From: Paracoccaceae bacterium
GTDB lineage: Bacteria; Pseudomonadota; Alphaproteobacteria; Rhodobacterales; Rhodobacteraceae
Assembly: GCA_006227805.1 (NCBI GenBank)
Contig: SBFT01000284.1
Span: 1-24,700, forward strand
Direction: 5' to 3'
Length of the DNA stretch: 24,700 nucleotides
Shown here: piece by piece, positions 1 to 8,239 of the stretch
Position numbering within the stretch: the first letter of the stretch is position 1
Layout of the letters: every line of letters begins with the position of its first letter
Notes under the pieces: model-generated
The model's input: only the letters and a program-made list of their open reading frames with translations
Database searches by the model: none
What the model was told of the DNA's origin: nothing
Position numbers and translations under genes: made by a program

Positions 1-808
1 CCTGGCGCTGTTCACCGTCGCCACGGCCCCCGCGCCGCCCCTGCTTCTGAACGCGATCTGCTTTTCCATCGGCGGCGCTCTGGGCCTGGTCTGGACCATG
101 GCCACCGGCGGCCTGGGCCAGCTGGCCCGCGTGCCCCCGCGCGTCTATGTCTTCGGCACGCTGGGCCTCTTCGGCTATCACGCGCTCTACTTCTCGGCGC
201 TGCGCCTGGCACCCGCGGCGGAAGCGGGGCTGATCGCCTATCTCTGGCCCCTCCTGATCGTGCTGATGTCGGGCCTTCTGCCGGGCGAGAGGCTGCGCAC
301 GGGCCACCTGGTCGGCGCAGCACTAGGCTTCGGCGGGGCCGCGCTGATCATCTCGGGCAGCGGAGAGGGCTTTCAGGTGGCCCATCTGCCGGGATATGCG
401 CTGGCGCTGGCCTGCGCGCTGACCTGGTCCGGCTATTCGGTGATCTCGCGCCGGTTCGGCGACGTGCCCACGGCGTCGGTCGCGGTGTTCTGCCTGGCCA
501 CCGCGATCCTGTCGGCGGGACTGCACCTGGCGGTCGAAGAGACGGTCTGGCCGCAAGGCGGCCTGGGCTGGGCCGCCGCGATCGGCCTGGGCCTGGGCCC
601 CGTCGGGCTGGCCTTCTATGTCTGGGATCTGGGGGTCAAGAAGGGTGACATCCAGCTTCTGGGCACCGCGTCCTATGCCGCGCCCCTGTTGTCGACCCTG
701 GCCCTGGTGGTGGCCGGCATCGCGGCACCCAGCTGGATGCTGGCGCTGGCCACCTGCCTCATCACCGGCGGCGCGGTGCTTGCCGCGCGCGCCAGCTTCA
801 AGTCCTGA
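1..808 (+). CDS. DMT/EamA family transporter, 5' end outside window
   Basis: Inner-membrane transporter of the drug/metabolite (EamA) superfamily, which usually exports amino acids or other small metabolites. The frame is open from base 2, so about 268 residues are visible and the start lies upstream; the ATG at 98 is internal. The protein is a chain of hydrophobic helices, with a short polar segment after YLWPLL and a second EamA-like half beginning near GYALALACALTWSGYSV. The YLWP motif and the overall layout recall the YddG-type aromatic amino acid exporters, but the substrate cannot be read from sequence. It ends in TGA 6 bases before the convergent DUF465 gene, with no room for a terminator. 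Family call is firm; substrate is unknown. Confidence 0.85.
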   Translation, partial: LALFTVATAPAPPLLLNAICFSIGGALGLVWTMATGGLGQLARVPPRVYVFGTLGLFGYHALYFSALRLAPAAEAGLIAYLWPLLIVLMSGLLPGERLRTGHLVGAALGFGGAALIISGSGEGFQVAHLPGYALALACALTWSGYSVISRRFGDVPTASVAVFCLATAILSAGLHLAVEETVWPQGGLGWAAAIGLGLGPVGLAFYVWDLGVKKGDIQLLGTASYAAPLLSTLALVVAGIAAPSWMLALATCLITGGAVLAARASFKS

Positions 809-814
809 ACGGCG

Positions 815-979
815 TCAGTGCGACAGCCGTTCGATTTCTTCCTTCAGTTTCAGCTTCTGCTTCTTGAGCTTGGAGAGATGCAATCCGTCGATCCCCGGCG
901 AGCGCTGCGCCGCCTCGAGCTCGAGCTCGAGGACATGGTGTTTCTTCTTCAGTTCAGACAGATGCGCGCTCAGACTCAT
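815..979 (-). CDS. YdcH/DUF465 family small protein
   Basis: A 54-residue, highly charged helical protein of the DUF465 (YdcH) family, whose molecular role is not established. The sequence is almost wholly heptad-like: a LSELKKKHHVLELELE stretch, a short turn around PGIDGLHL, and a basic KLKKQKLKLKEEIERL second helix, giving the helical hairpin expected for the family. The start at 979 is chosen because a strong Shine-Dalgarno (AGGAGG) lies 6 bases upstream on the minus strand; a longer open frame reaching 1033 lacks one. It lies downstream of the methyltransferase gene, about 90 bases after its stop, and may have its own promoter there. Confidence 0.85.
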   Translation of the reverse strand: MSLSAHLSELKKKHHVLELELEAAQRSPGIDGLHLSKLKKQKLKLKEEIERLSH

Positions 980-1071
980 GGCAGTCCTCCTGTTACAAAC
1001 GTGTGACAATGATTGGAGCACACCTGACCCCACCTGTCACGCCGCATGCGCATCATGAGGTTGACAATCGC

Positions 1072-1836
1072 TTAATGCCGCCGATCGGGCCAGGGCAGCG
1101 CCGCGCCATCCCTGAGGACGCTGCCGGCCCAGGGGCGATAGCTTTCGGCGTCGCGCAGGTGCCGCGCGCCCTCGTGGAGAATCAGCGCGGCGTGCAGCCG
1201 GAAAGCGCCCCGCCCTCCCTTGCGCGCGCGCAGGATCACCAGATCGGGCGCGCGCCCGTCGCGCGCCGCCAGAGGCAGGACCTCGAGGCTGCCGAGAGAG
1301 GGCGGCAGACCGCAGAGCAGGTCCGGCAGGCGCTGGGCGCGCTGGATGACGTGCAGATAGCCGCTGGGCGCCAGGCGGCGCGACGCGCAGTCCAGCCAGA
1401 CCGACAGGGGCGTCTCCCCGGCCCGCGCGGCTTCGCGCCCGGCATCGGGGGCCGGCTTGCGGGCGGCGGCGTCGAAATAGGGCGGATTGGCGATGACATG
1501 GTCGAAGGATTGCGCGCGCAGCGCGCGCGGCAGATCGGCCAGGTCGGCCACATGCACCTCCATCCGCGCCCCGGCGGCCTCGGCGTTTCGGCGCGCCAGA
1601 TCGGCGTAATCGGCCTGCCGTTCCACGCCGGTCAGCCGCAGGTCCGGCACGCGCGCGGCCAGGCACAGCGCCGCCGCGCCCACGCCGCAGCCCAGGTCCA
1701 GCACGGATTGCCCCGACCGCGCGGGCACCGCGGCCGCCAGCAGGACCGGATCGACGCCTGCGCGATAGCCCCGGGCCGGTTGCCACAGGTGCAGCCGCCC
1801 GCCCAGGAACCCGTCCCGCGTCAGGTTGTCGCTCAC
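1072..1836 (-). CDS. tRNA1(Val) A37 N6-methyltransferase-like protein (TrmN6/YfiC family)
   Basis: SAM-dependent methyltransferase of 254 residues, closest to the COG4123 family that includes E. coli TrmN6, which methylates adenine 37 of tRNA1(Val). Motif I is VLDLGCGVG (D47-G52), an acidic residue at the end of strand 2 (E72) would bind the ribose of SAM, and the catalytic NPPY motif is at 117-120, as in N6-adenine and glutamine methyltransferases. The start is GTG at 1836, overlapping the TGA of the DUF2007 gene by 4 bases (GTGA), which implies translational coupling; the frame stays open further upstream but there it lies inside the DUF2007 gene. The exact RNA substrate is inferred from family only. 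Confidence 0.85.
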   Translation of the reverse strand: MSDNLTRDGFLGGRLHLWQPARGYRAGVDPVLLAAAVPARSGQSVLDLGCGVGAAALCLAARVPDLRLTGVERQADYADLARRNAEAAGARMEVHVADLADLPRALRAQSFDHVIANPPYFDAAARKPAPDAGREAARAGETPLSVWLDCASRRLAPSGYLHVIQRAQRLPDLLCGLPPSLGSLEVLPLAARDGRAPDLVILRARKGGRGAFRLHAALILHEGARHLRDAESYRPWAGSVLRDGAALPWPDRRH

Positions 1837-2048
1837 GCCGACACGTCGATGCCGTTGTCGCGCATGGCACGCGCGGCGCGATCGTAATCCTGCGCCCGGA
1901 CCATCATGCGCCGGGGGAAGGCGCCGATGCCGCCTTCGAGGACGCTCATATTTACGTCCAGTTGAAAGCAGTCTATACCCTCGCCCTCTAGAAGGGCTGT
2001 GGCGAAGGCCATCACGGTCGGATCGGTGCTGCGCAGTAGCTCTTTCAT
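1833..2048 (-). CDS. DUF2007 domain protein
   Basis: A 71-residue protein of the DUF2007 family (putative signal-transducing PII-like fold; function unproven). It begins MKELLRSTDP and contains the family's typical pattern of a helix ending in LLEGEGI, a strand with the FQLD segment, and a C-terminal RRMMVRAQDYDRAARAM helix region. No signal peptide, membrane helix or cysteine ligand set is present. It is the first gene of a minus-strand unit with the TrmN6-like methyltransferase, sharing a 4-base stop/start overlap. It is divergent from the polyprenyl synthase gene with only 56 bases between the starts, so the two promoters must be very close together. The Shine-Dalgarno is weak (TAGGTATC). 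Confidence 0.85.
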   Translation of the reverse strand: MKELLRSTDPTVMAFATALLEGEGIDCFQLDVNMSVLEGGIGAFPRRMMVRAQDYDRAARAMRDNGIDVSA

Positions 2049-2104
2049 GAGCGATACCTAAATTCAGGATCAACCTGTTGTCGAGACCGGGGAACGGCCG
2101 CGAA

Positions 2105-3103
2105 ATGGACATGGCGACTACGCAGAAACCGCACGAGCGGCTGGCCGAGGCTCTCGCCGCTGACCTGGTGGCGGTGAACGCCCTGATCCGAGAGCGCATG
2201 TCCTCGGACCATGCACCGCGGATCCCGGAAGTGACCGCGCACCTGGTCGAGGCCGGCGGCAAGCGCCTGCGCCCGATGCTGACGCTGGCCAGTGCGACGC
2301 TCTGCGGCTATGGCGGGCCCTATCACATCCACCTGGCGGCGACCGTCGAATTCATCCATACCGCGACGCTCCTGCATGACGACGTGGTGGACGAAAGCGC
2401 CCAGCGGCGCGGGCGGCCCACGGCGAACCTGCTGTGGGACAACAAGTCGAGCGTCCTGGTGGGCGATTACCTGTTTGCGCGGTCGTTCCAGCTGATGACC
2501 GATACCGGCAACATCCGCGTGCTGCGCATCCTCTCGGACGCCGCCGCCACCATCGCCGAGGGCGAGGTGCTGCAACTGACCGCGGCGCGGAACCTCTCGA
2601 CCACCGAAGACATCTACCTTCAGGTCGTGCGCGGCAAGACGGCGGCGCTGTTTTCCGCCGCGACCGAAGTCGGCGGCGTGATCGCGGGGGCCGGGGATGC
2701 GCAGGTCCGGGCGCTCTTCGATTACGGCGATGCGCTGGGGATCGCCTTCCAGATCGCGGATGATCTTCTGGATTACCTGGGCGACACGGCCGCCACCGGC
2801 AAGAATGTCGGCGACGATTTCCGCGAAGGCAAGCTGACGCTGCCGATCATCAAGGCCGTGGCGCAGGCCACCCCCGAAGAGCGCGCCTTCTGGGTCCGCA
2901 CCATCGAGAAGGGCAAGCAGGTCGAGGGCGACCTCGAGGAAGCCCTGCGCCTGATGGAGAAATACGGCACGCTGGACGCCACCCGCGACGAGGCCAATGC
3001 CTGGGCCGAGAGGGCCCGCGCCGCGATCCTGACCCTGCCCGCCCATCCCGTCCGGGACATGCTGCATGACCTGGCCGAATACGTGGTCGCCCGCCTGAAC
3101 TGA
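2105..3103 (+). CDS. Long-chain polyprenyl diphosphate synthase (quinone side chain)
   Basis: Trans-isoprenyl diphosphate synthase of 332 residues that condenses isopentenyl diphosphate units to make the polyprenyl tail of ubiquinone; in this group of bacteria the product is usually the C50 decaprenyl chain. Both aspartate-rich motifs are intact: FARM DDVVD at 92-96 and SARM DDLLD at 219-223; GGKRLRP at 51-57 binds the allylic or IPP phosphate. The residue five places before the first motif is a small Ala, consistent with a long product rather than farnesyl or geranylgeranyl diphosphate. Start at 2105 is preferred over an upstream in-frame codon at 2078; ATG at 2111 is also possible. Chain length (octa-, nona- or decaprenyl) cannot be fixed from sequence, so no symbol is given. 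Confidence 0.92.
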   Translation: MDMATTQKPHERLAEALAADLVAVNALIRERMSSDHAPRIPEVTAHLVEAGGKRLRPMLTLASATLCGYGGPYHIHLAATVEFIHTATLLHDDVVDESAQRRGRPTANLLWDNKSSVLVGDYLFARSFQLMTDTGNIRVLRILSDAAATIAEGEVLQLTAARNLSTTEDIYLQVVRGKTAALFSAATEVGGVIAGAGDAQVRALFDYGDALGIAFQIADDLLDYLGDTAATGKNVGDDFREGKLTLPIIKAVAQATPEERAFWVRTIEKGKQVEGDLEEALRLMEKYGTLDATRDEANAWAERARAAILTLPAHPVRDMLHDLAEYVVARLN

Positions 3104-3108
3104 GCGCC

Positions 3109-3921
3109 TCAGGTCAGCGTCGTCGCCCGGACCCACCAGCCGGGATGCGCCTGCGACAGATCGCGTGCGGCGCGCGCTGCCCCGGCGGCGTCGTCGAAGA
3201 GACCGAAACAGGTGGCGCCCGATCCGCTCATCCGCGCGAGGCGCGCGCCCGCAAGCGCCAGCGCCGCCAGCACATCCGCGATCACCGGCTGTTCCGAAAC
3301 GGCGGGCGCCTCCAGGTCGTTGCGCTGCAGGGCGATCCAGTCGATCAGGTCCGGTAGACCGGGGCGCATCGGAAGAGCGCCCATCGCAGGGTTGGATTTC
3401 GAGACCAGCCGACGGAACACCGCCGCGGTCGGCACCGGCACGCCCGGATTGACCAGGACCGCGGGCAGGGCCGGCAGGCCATCGATCACGGCCAGCCCCT
3501 CGCCGATGCCGGTCATCCGCGTGGCCCGCGCGATCCGGCAGACCGGGACATCGGCGCCCAGCGACAGCCCGCCATCGGCGGGATCATGGCCCGCAAGGCG
3601 CAGCATGGCGGCGGCGTCCGACGATCCCCCGCCGATCCCGGCCGCCGCGGGAAGGTGCTTGTCCAGGGTGATCAGCCCCCGCGACAGCCCCGCCGCCCGC
3701 GCCGCGCGCATGACAAGGTTGCTGTCGTCGACGGGCACACCCGCCGCCCCGGGCCCGGTGATTTTCAGCCGCAGGGGCTGCGCGTCCTCCTGGAAGGACA
3801 CCCGGTCGCCCACATCGGCGAACACCACCAGGCTGTCGAGCAGATGATAGCCATCGGCGCGCTGGCCGGTCACATGCAGGGTCAGGTTGATCTTGGCCGG
3901 GGCGAAGCCGTCAGCCGCCAT
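3109..3921 (-). CDS. ispE: 4-diphosphocytidyl-2-C-methyl-D-erythritol kinase
   Basis: GHMP-family kinase of 270 residues that phosphorylates CDP-methylerythritol in the MEP pathway of isoprenoid synthesis. The N-terminal catalytic lysine (K10, in FAPAKINLTL), the glycine-rich ATP loop PAAAGIGGGSSDAAA (91-105) and the catalytic aspartate D124 in GADVPVC are all present, and a third GHMP motif occurs near the C-terminus (MSGSGATCFG). The start codon overlaps the end of the upstream TPR gene by 11 bases, so the two are probably co-transcribed and coupled. Its stop is 5 bases from the stop of the convergent polyprenyl synthase, which uses the end product of the same pathway. Length and motifs match the family. 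Confidence 0.95.
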   Translation of the reverse strand: MAADGFAPAKINLTLHVTGQRADGYHLLDSLVVFADVGDRVSFQEDAQPLRLKITGPGAAGVPVDDSNLVMRAARAAGLSRGLITLDKHLPAAAGIGGGSSDAAAMLRLAGHDPADGGLSLGADVPVCRIARATRMTGIGEGLAVIDGLPALPAVLVNPGVPVPTAAVFRRLVSKSNPAMGALPMRPGLPDLIDWIALQRNDLEAPAVSEQPVIADVLAALALAGARLARMSGSGATCFGLFDDAAGAARAARDLSQAHPGWWVRATTLT

Positions 3922-5632
3922 TGTCGTTGGCGATCTTCAGGGGCGGCGCGCCTTCCTCGACCAGGACCTGGTCGAGACCGACTTCCAGCTTGCGGCGGAT
4001 CCGCTCGGGATCGGCCTCGTTTTCGGTGTCCTCGGGGTCGATGAAGCTGAGCGCGCGTTTCCACTGGAATTCCGCCTCGCGATATCGGCCCACGGCCCAG
4101 TAGACATCGCCCAGGTGGTCGGTCACGACCGGATCGACGGGCATCAGCTCGACCGCGCGTTCCATGTGGCCCACGGCCTCGTCATAGCGGCCCAGCCGGA
4201 ACAGCACCCAGCCCAAGGAATCCACGATATAGCCGCTGTCGGGCCGCGCGGCGACGGCGCGCTGGATCATGTCCAGCGCCTCGTCCAGCTTGATCTGCTT
4301 TTCGACCAGCGAGTAGCCGAGATAGTTCAGCACCTGCGGCTGTTCGGGGTTCAGCGCAAGGGCGGCGCGGAAATCGGCCTCGGCCTGATCCCACTGGTCC
4401 AGCCTTTCATGGCTGATGCCGCGCACGTAATGCAGGAACCATTCGCTGCGCGCACCCTCCTCGGTGAGTTCGAGCGCCCGGTCATAGGCCGTGATGGCGG
4501 CGGCGAAATTGTCCTGCTGGCGGTAGATGTCGCCCAGCGCCGAGTGGATTTCGGCCAGGTCGGGATAATCCGAGGCCAGGCGGTCCAGAACCTCGATCGC
4601 GGCGTCGGGCTTGCCCGCGCGGCGCAACGCCTCGGCCCGGCCGAGTTCGGCCGCGTGGAAATCGGGGCTGGTGGTCGGAACGCTGCGATAGGTTTCGACC
4701 GCCATGTCATATTGCTCGAGACCGTCCAGCAGCTGGGCGTTCAGAAGGATGGCGTCGACATGATCCGGCCGCAGGTAGGTGGCCACGCGCCCGTAGATCA
4801 GCGTGTATTCGTCGCGCGCCTCGTTCGTCAGGGCCGCCGCGACCGAGAAGAAGACCTCGGCCACGCCGTCCTGCACCGAGGTCACATGGCTGAAGGGCAG
4901 GTTCTCGCCCGCCGCCAGCCGATCCATCAGCTGCGTCAGCCCCGGGTCCGGATCGGTTCCGAAGGCCTGCGTCAGCATCTCGAGCGCCCGGTCGTTGCGC
5001 TCGAGCTGGGACAGGATCTCGGCCCGGGCCATGGTGCCGCGCCGCATCATCAGCGCCGCGCCCGAGGCTTCGTCCGAAAAGATCGCCTCGGCGCTTTCGT
5101 AATCGCCCATCATCGCCAGCGCCATCGCCTTGTGATAGAGCGCAAAGCCCCGCAACCCGCCGCGTTCGGCCACCTTGTCGAAGGCGGCCAGCGCCTCGGC
5201 CACGTCGCCCGCGCCCAGATGCGCCCAGGCCGTGACCAGGCCATCGACCAGCGGGCCCACGCCCACCGTCTGGGCATCGCGCGCCAGAAGCCCGTCCCAG
5301 TCGCCTGCCTTGACCAGTCCCGCGACGACGATCATGTGGGCGATCTGGCTTTGCAGGCCCATCTCCTCGATCGTGCGGGCGATCGGCAGGGCGCGGTCCA
5401 GCGATCCCATCGCCAGATTGGCCAGGGCCGCCTGTTCCAGCAATTGCGGGTTGGAGGGATCGGCGATCAGGGCGCGGGTGAAATAGCCGGCCGCCGCACC
5501 GAAATCGCGGTCGAGCGCCGCCTGTCGCCCGGCCAGGTAGGACCCCGAGCCCGACATCGCCTGCACGGCGGGCGCCGACAACAGCGCCGATGAAAGAAGT
5601 GCTGCGATCGCCGTCTTGCGTAGAAGGCCCAT
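3911..5632 (-). CDS. Secreted tetratricopeptide-repeat protein
   Basis: A 573-residue export-targeted protein built almost wholly of tetratricopeptide repeats. Residues 1-25 form a Sec signal peptide: basic MGLLRK, hydrophobic core AIAALLSSALLSAP, cleavage after VQA. After it come many helical pairs with TPR features, for example the C-terminal units around LNYLGYSLVEKQIKLDEAL, VDSLGWVLFRLGRYDEAV and TDHLGDVYWAVGRYREAE. TPR arrays mediate protein-protein contacts; here probably in the periplasm or at the outer membrane, though the partner is not evident. Start at 5632 fits an AGGATC Shine-Dalgarno and the signal peptide; the frame is open to 5734. It precedes ispE with an 11-base overlap and follows ETF-QO after 106 bases. 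Confidence 0.88.
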   Translation of the reverse strand: MGLLRKTAIAALLSSALLSAPAVQAMSGSGSYLAGRQAALDRDFGAAAGYFTRALIADPSNPQLLEQAALANLAMGSLDRALPIARTIEEMGLQSQIAHMIVVAGLVKAGDWDGLLARDAQTVGVGPLVDGLVTAWAHLGAGDVAEALAAFDKVAERGGLRGFALYHKAMALAMMGDYESAEAIFSDEASGAALMMRRGTMARAEILSQLERNDRALEMLTQAFGTDPDPGLTQLMDRLAAGENLPFSHVTSVQDGVAEVFFSVAAALTNEARDEYTLIYGRVATYLRPDHVDAILLNAQLLDGLEQYDMAVETYRSVPTTSPDFHAAELGRAEALRRAGKPDAAIEVLDRLASDYPDLAEIHSALGDIYRQQDNFAAAITAYDRALELTEEGARSEWFLHYVRGISHERLDQWDQAEADFRAALALNPEQPQVLNYLGYSLVEKQIKLDEALDMIQRAVAARPDSGYIVDSLGWVLFRLGRYDEAVGHMERAVELMPVDPVVTDHLGDVYWAVGRYREAEFQWKRALSFIDPEDTENEADPERIRRKLEVGLDQVLVEEGAPPLKIANDNGG

Positions 5633-5738
5633 CGTGATCCTGCCCGGGTTCCGGTCCGTTACCGGTTTCAGGCTAGGGCCCTTTCCGGGCGGTTTCAATG
5701 GCGACGCCCGCGGGGTGCCGCCATTGTGACGCAAATGC

Positions 5739-7388
5739 CTACATGTTGGGATAGTTCGGCCCGTCGCCGCCCTGCGGAGTGACCCAGTTGATGTTCTGGC
5801 TGGGGTCCTTGATGTCGCAGGTCTTGCAGTGGACGCAGTTCTGGAAATTGATGACGAAGCGCGGGTCCTTGCCCTCTTCGCTCACCACTTCGTAGACGCC
5901 CGCCGGGCAATAGCGCTGCGCGGGTTCGGCATATTTCGGCAGGTTCACCTTGATCGGCACGCTCGCATCCTTCAGGCGCAGGTGCGGCGGCTGGCTTTCC
6001 TCGTGGTTGGTCATCGAGAAGCTGACATTGGTCAGCCGGTCGAAGGACAAGGTGCCATCGGGCTTGGGGTAGTCGATGGGCTTGTGCTTCGAGGCCTCCT
6101 CGGTTGCGGCGGCGTCGGTCTTGCCGTGACCCATCGTGCCGAAGAAGGAAAACCCGAGCGTGTTCGTCCACATGTCGAGGCCGCCGCCGACAAGCGAGGC
6201 GACAAGACCGTATTTCGACCAGATCGGCTTGACGTTGCGCACCTTCTTCAGGTCGCGCCCGATCGGGCCTTCGCGGACGGCCTTCTCGTAGGCGGTCAGT
6301 TCGTCGCTGGCGCGGCCCGCGCTGATGGCGTCGTAGGCGGCCTCGGCCGCGGCCTTGCCCGACAGCATCGCGTTGTGGTTGCCCTTGATGCGCGGCACGT
6401 TGACCATGCCCACGGAACAGCCCAGGAGCGCCACGCCCGGCGCCACCATCTTGGGCATGGACTGGTAGCCGCCCTCCGAGATCGCGCGCGCGCCATAGGC
6501 CACGCGCTTGCCGCCCTTCAGCAGCTCGGCCACCATCGGGTGATGCTTGAAGCGCTGGAACTCCATGTAGGGGTAAAGGTGCGGGTTGCGGTAATTCAGG
6601 TGCACCACGAAGCCGACATAGACCTGGTTGTTGTCCAGGTGATAGATGAACGACCCCCCGCCCGCGTTCGAGCCCAGAGGCCAGCCCATGGTGTGGGTGA
6701 CGGTGCCTTCGCGGTGCTTCTCGGGGGAAATCTCCCAGATCTCCTTCATGCCGATGCCGAATTTCTGCGGCTCTTTGCCCTTCTGGAGATCGTATCGTGC
6801 GATCACCTCCTTCGACAGCGATCCGCGCACGCCCTCGGACAGGAAGACATACTTGCCGTGCAGCTCCATCCCCGGTTCGGTGTTCTCGCCATAGCTGCCA
6901 TCGGGTTCCAGGCCGAAGACGCCCGCGACCACGCCCTTCACCTCGCCCTTCTCGCCATAGACAAGCTCGGAACACGACATGCCCGGGAAGATCTCGACGC
7001 CCAGGGCCTCGGCCTGTTCGGCCATCCAGCGGCAGACATTGCCCATCGAGACGATGTAGTTGCCGTGGTTGTTCATCAGCGGCGGCATCGGCCAGTTGGG
7101 GATGCGGATCTGACCCGCTTCGCCCAGCATGTAGAAATTGTCCTCGCGGACCGGCACGTTCAGGGGCGCGCCCTTGTCGCGCCAGTCGGGGATCAGGGCG
7201 TCGAGGCCGCAGGGGTCCAGCACCGCGCCCGACAGGATATGCGCGCCGACCTCGCTGCCCTTTTCCAGAACCACGACGCTGAGATCGGCGTCCAGCTGTT
7301 TCAGACGGATCGCGGCGGACAGGCCGGCAGGCCCCGCGCCGACGATGACGACGTCGTATTCCATTGCTTCGCGTTCGATCTGGGCCAT
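5739..7388 (-). CDS. Electron transfer flavoprotein-ubiquinone oxidoreductase
   Basis: ETF-QO, a 549-residue membrane-surface flavoprotein that takes electrons from reduced ETF (fed by acyl-CoA and amine dehydrogenases) and reduces ubiquinone. The N-terminal FAD site is DVVIVGAGPAGLSAAIRL (GAGPAG at 17-22). The 4Fe-4S cluster ligands are C494 followed by the C518-x2-C521-x2-C524 set in the C-terminal domain, with the family ending NYPNM. Length and architecture match the family. The start at 7388 has a GGGAGAG Shine-Dalgarno; the frame is open to 7439 without one. A promoter candidate lies at 7456-7483. It probably heads a unit with the TPR protein and ispE. The commonly used symbols vary, so none is given. 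Confidence 0.95.
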   Translation of the reverse strand: MAQIEREAMEYDVVIVGAGPAGLSAAIRLKQLDADLSVVVLEKGSEVGAHILSGAVLDPCGLDALIPDWRDKGAPLNVPVREDNFYMLGEAGQIRIPNWPMPPLMNNHGNYIVSMGNVCRWMAEQAEALGVEIFPGMSCSELVYGEKGEVKGVVAGVFGLEPDGSYGENTEPGMELHGKYVFLSEGVRGSLSKEVIARYDLQKGKEPQKFGIGMKEIWEISPEKHREGTVTHTMGWPLGSNAGGGSFIYHLDNNQVYVGFVVHLNYRNPHLYPYMEFQRFKHHPMVAELLKGGKRVAYGARAISEGGYQSMPKMVAPGVALLGCSVGMVNVPRIKGNHNAMLSGKAAAEAAYDAISAGRASDELTAYEKAVREGPIGRDLKKVRNVKPIWSKYGLVASLVGGGLDMWTNTLGFSFFGTMGHGKTDAAATEEASKHKPIDYPKPDGTLSFDRLTNVSFSMTNHEESQPPHLRLKDASVPIKVNLPKYAEPAQRYCPAGVYEVVSEEGKDPRFVINFQNCVHCKTCDIKDPSQNINWVTPQGGDGPNYPNM

Positions 7389-7455
7389 CGGTGGCTCTCC
7401 CGGCTCTGGTTCCCTGGGCGCGTTGACTGCGCCGCGCAATTTTCTGTCGCGTCTG

Positions 7456-7483
7456 ACTATCGTTTGCCCGGGCCCGGGGTCAA
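7456..7483 (-). promoter_or_regulatory. Candidate sigma-70-type promoter for ETF-QO
   Basis: On the minus strand a -35 hexamer TTGACC (7478-7483) is followed, after 16 bases, by GATAGT (7456-7461) as a -10 element. The first matches consensus at five of six positions and the second at four. It lies about 68 bases upstream of the ETF-QO ATG, a reasonable leader length. This is pattern matching only; GC-rich spacer sequence makes chance matches less likely but not impossible. Confidence 0.4.
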
Positions 7484-7708
7484 TCGGAACACGGCGTTAC
7501 TTGGGGCAATAGCGTCACGTTTCGGGCCTGTCGCCCATCCATGGGCGCGCAAAGGCGCCGTGGCCCGCGAGTATCGCGCGCGGATGCGGCCACCCATGGC
7601 TGCGCCTTGCGGCTGACACCCGGCACGCAGTGGTCGCCTACCCCTGACCGCCCCCCCTTGCAAACCGCCCCCGGCTTCTGTCACTTACTGGATCGGAAAC
7701 GAAATGCC

Positions 7709-7733
7709 GGGCCGCATCCACCCGATGCGGCCC
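7709..7733 (+). promoter_or_regulatory. Perfect 10-bp stem hairpin in the greA leader
   Basis: GGGCCGCATC (7709-7718) and GATGCGGCCC (7724-7733) are exact reverse complements with a 5-base loop CACCC. It ends 23 bases before the greA ATG. No U-tract follows on the plus strand (GCTGCCCTTG), so if it terminates transcription it does so poorly or with help. In E. coli the greA leader also carries a terminator that releases the small RNA GraL; the parallel in position is known biology, equivalence here is inference. Confidence 0.6.
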
Positions 7734-7756
7734 GCTGCCCTTGTTGGATTGGTGCG

Positions 7757-8227
7757 ATGGAAAAAATCCCGATGACGCCTTCGGGCTATGCGGCGCTGGA
7801 GGCCGAGTTGAAGACGCTGAAAAGCGTCGAGCGGCCCGCGATCATCCAGGCCATCGCGGAAGCCCGCGAACATGGCGACCTGAGCGAGAATGCCGAATAT
7901 CACTCGGCACGTGAAAAGCAGTCCTTCATCGAGGGCCGCATCAAGGAGCTGGAAGGCGTCCTGGGCCTGGCCGAAGTGATCGATCCCGCCCGGCTGTCCG
8001 GTCCGATCAAGTTCGGCGCGACGGTCACGCTGGTCGACGAGGACACCGACGAGGAAAAGACCTGGAAGATCGTGGGCGAACACGAGGCCAACATCGAGAA
8101 GGGCCTTCTGAACATCAAGTCGCCCATCGCCCGCGCCCTGATCGGCAAGGACGAGGGCGACAGCGTCGAGGTGCGCACGCCCGGAGGCGAGAAGTCCTAC
8201 GAAGTCCTCAAGGTCGTCTATTCCTGA
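7757..8227 (+). CDS. greA: Transcription elongation factor GreA
   Basis: GreA, 156 residues, binds the secondary channel of RNA polymerase and stimulates cleavage of backtracked transcripts. The N-terminal coiled coil (about 1-75) carries the conserved tip GDLSENAEYHSAREKQ with the two acidic residues D41 and E44 that act in the active site; the rest is the FKBP-like C-terminal domain ending in GEKSYEVLKV. Length is typical. The ATG at 7757 begins the known family N-terminus (MEKIPMT); the frame is open upstream to 7541 but that part resembles nothing. The Shine-Dalgarno is weak (TTGGATTGG) and the start lies 23 bases after a strong hairpin, suggesting control in the leader. Confidence 0.96.
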   Translation: MEKIPMTPSGYAALEAELKTLKSVERPAIIQAIAEAREHGDLSENAEYHSAREKQSFIEGRIKELEGVLGLAEVIDPARLSGPIKFGATVTLVDEDTDEEKTWKIVGEHEANIEKGLLNIKSPIARALIGKDEGDSVEVRTPGGEKSYEVLKVVYS

Positions 8228-8239
8228 CGGAGCACTGCA

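Larger units (their letters stand above)
7389..7756. other. Divergent intergenic region ETF-QO / greA
   Basis: This 368-base gap between two divergent starts contains the ETF-QO promoter candidate (7456-7483), a possible TTGCAA -35-like element for greA at 7658-7663 with no convincing -10, and the perfect hairpin at 7709-7733. The open frames in it (for example the minus frame 7457-7684 and the upstream extension of greA from 7541) are rich in Arg, Pro and Gly, have no family resemblance and look like high-GC chance frames. No tRNA cloverleaf (no GTTCRA-type T loop) was seen. Confidence 0.6.

Noticed and set aside
3887..5593. 568-codon plus-strand frame opposite the TPR protein
   Set aside because: The minus-strand frame has a signal peptide, TPR repeats and a Shine-Dalgarno; the plus frame has none of these.
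5829..7616. 595-codon plus-strand frame opposite ETF-QO
   Set aside because: ETF-QO is unmistakable on the other strand; this is an antisense chance frame.
7389..7756. tRNA or small RNA gene in the ETF-QO/greA gap
   Set aside because: No T-loop consensus, acceptor pairing or CCA was found; only the leader hairpin is supported.
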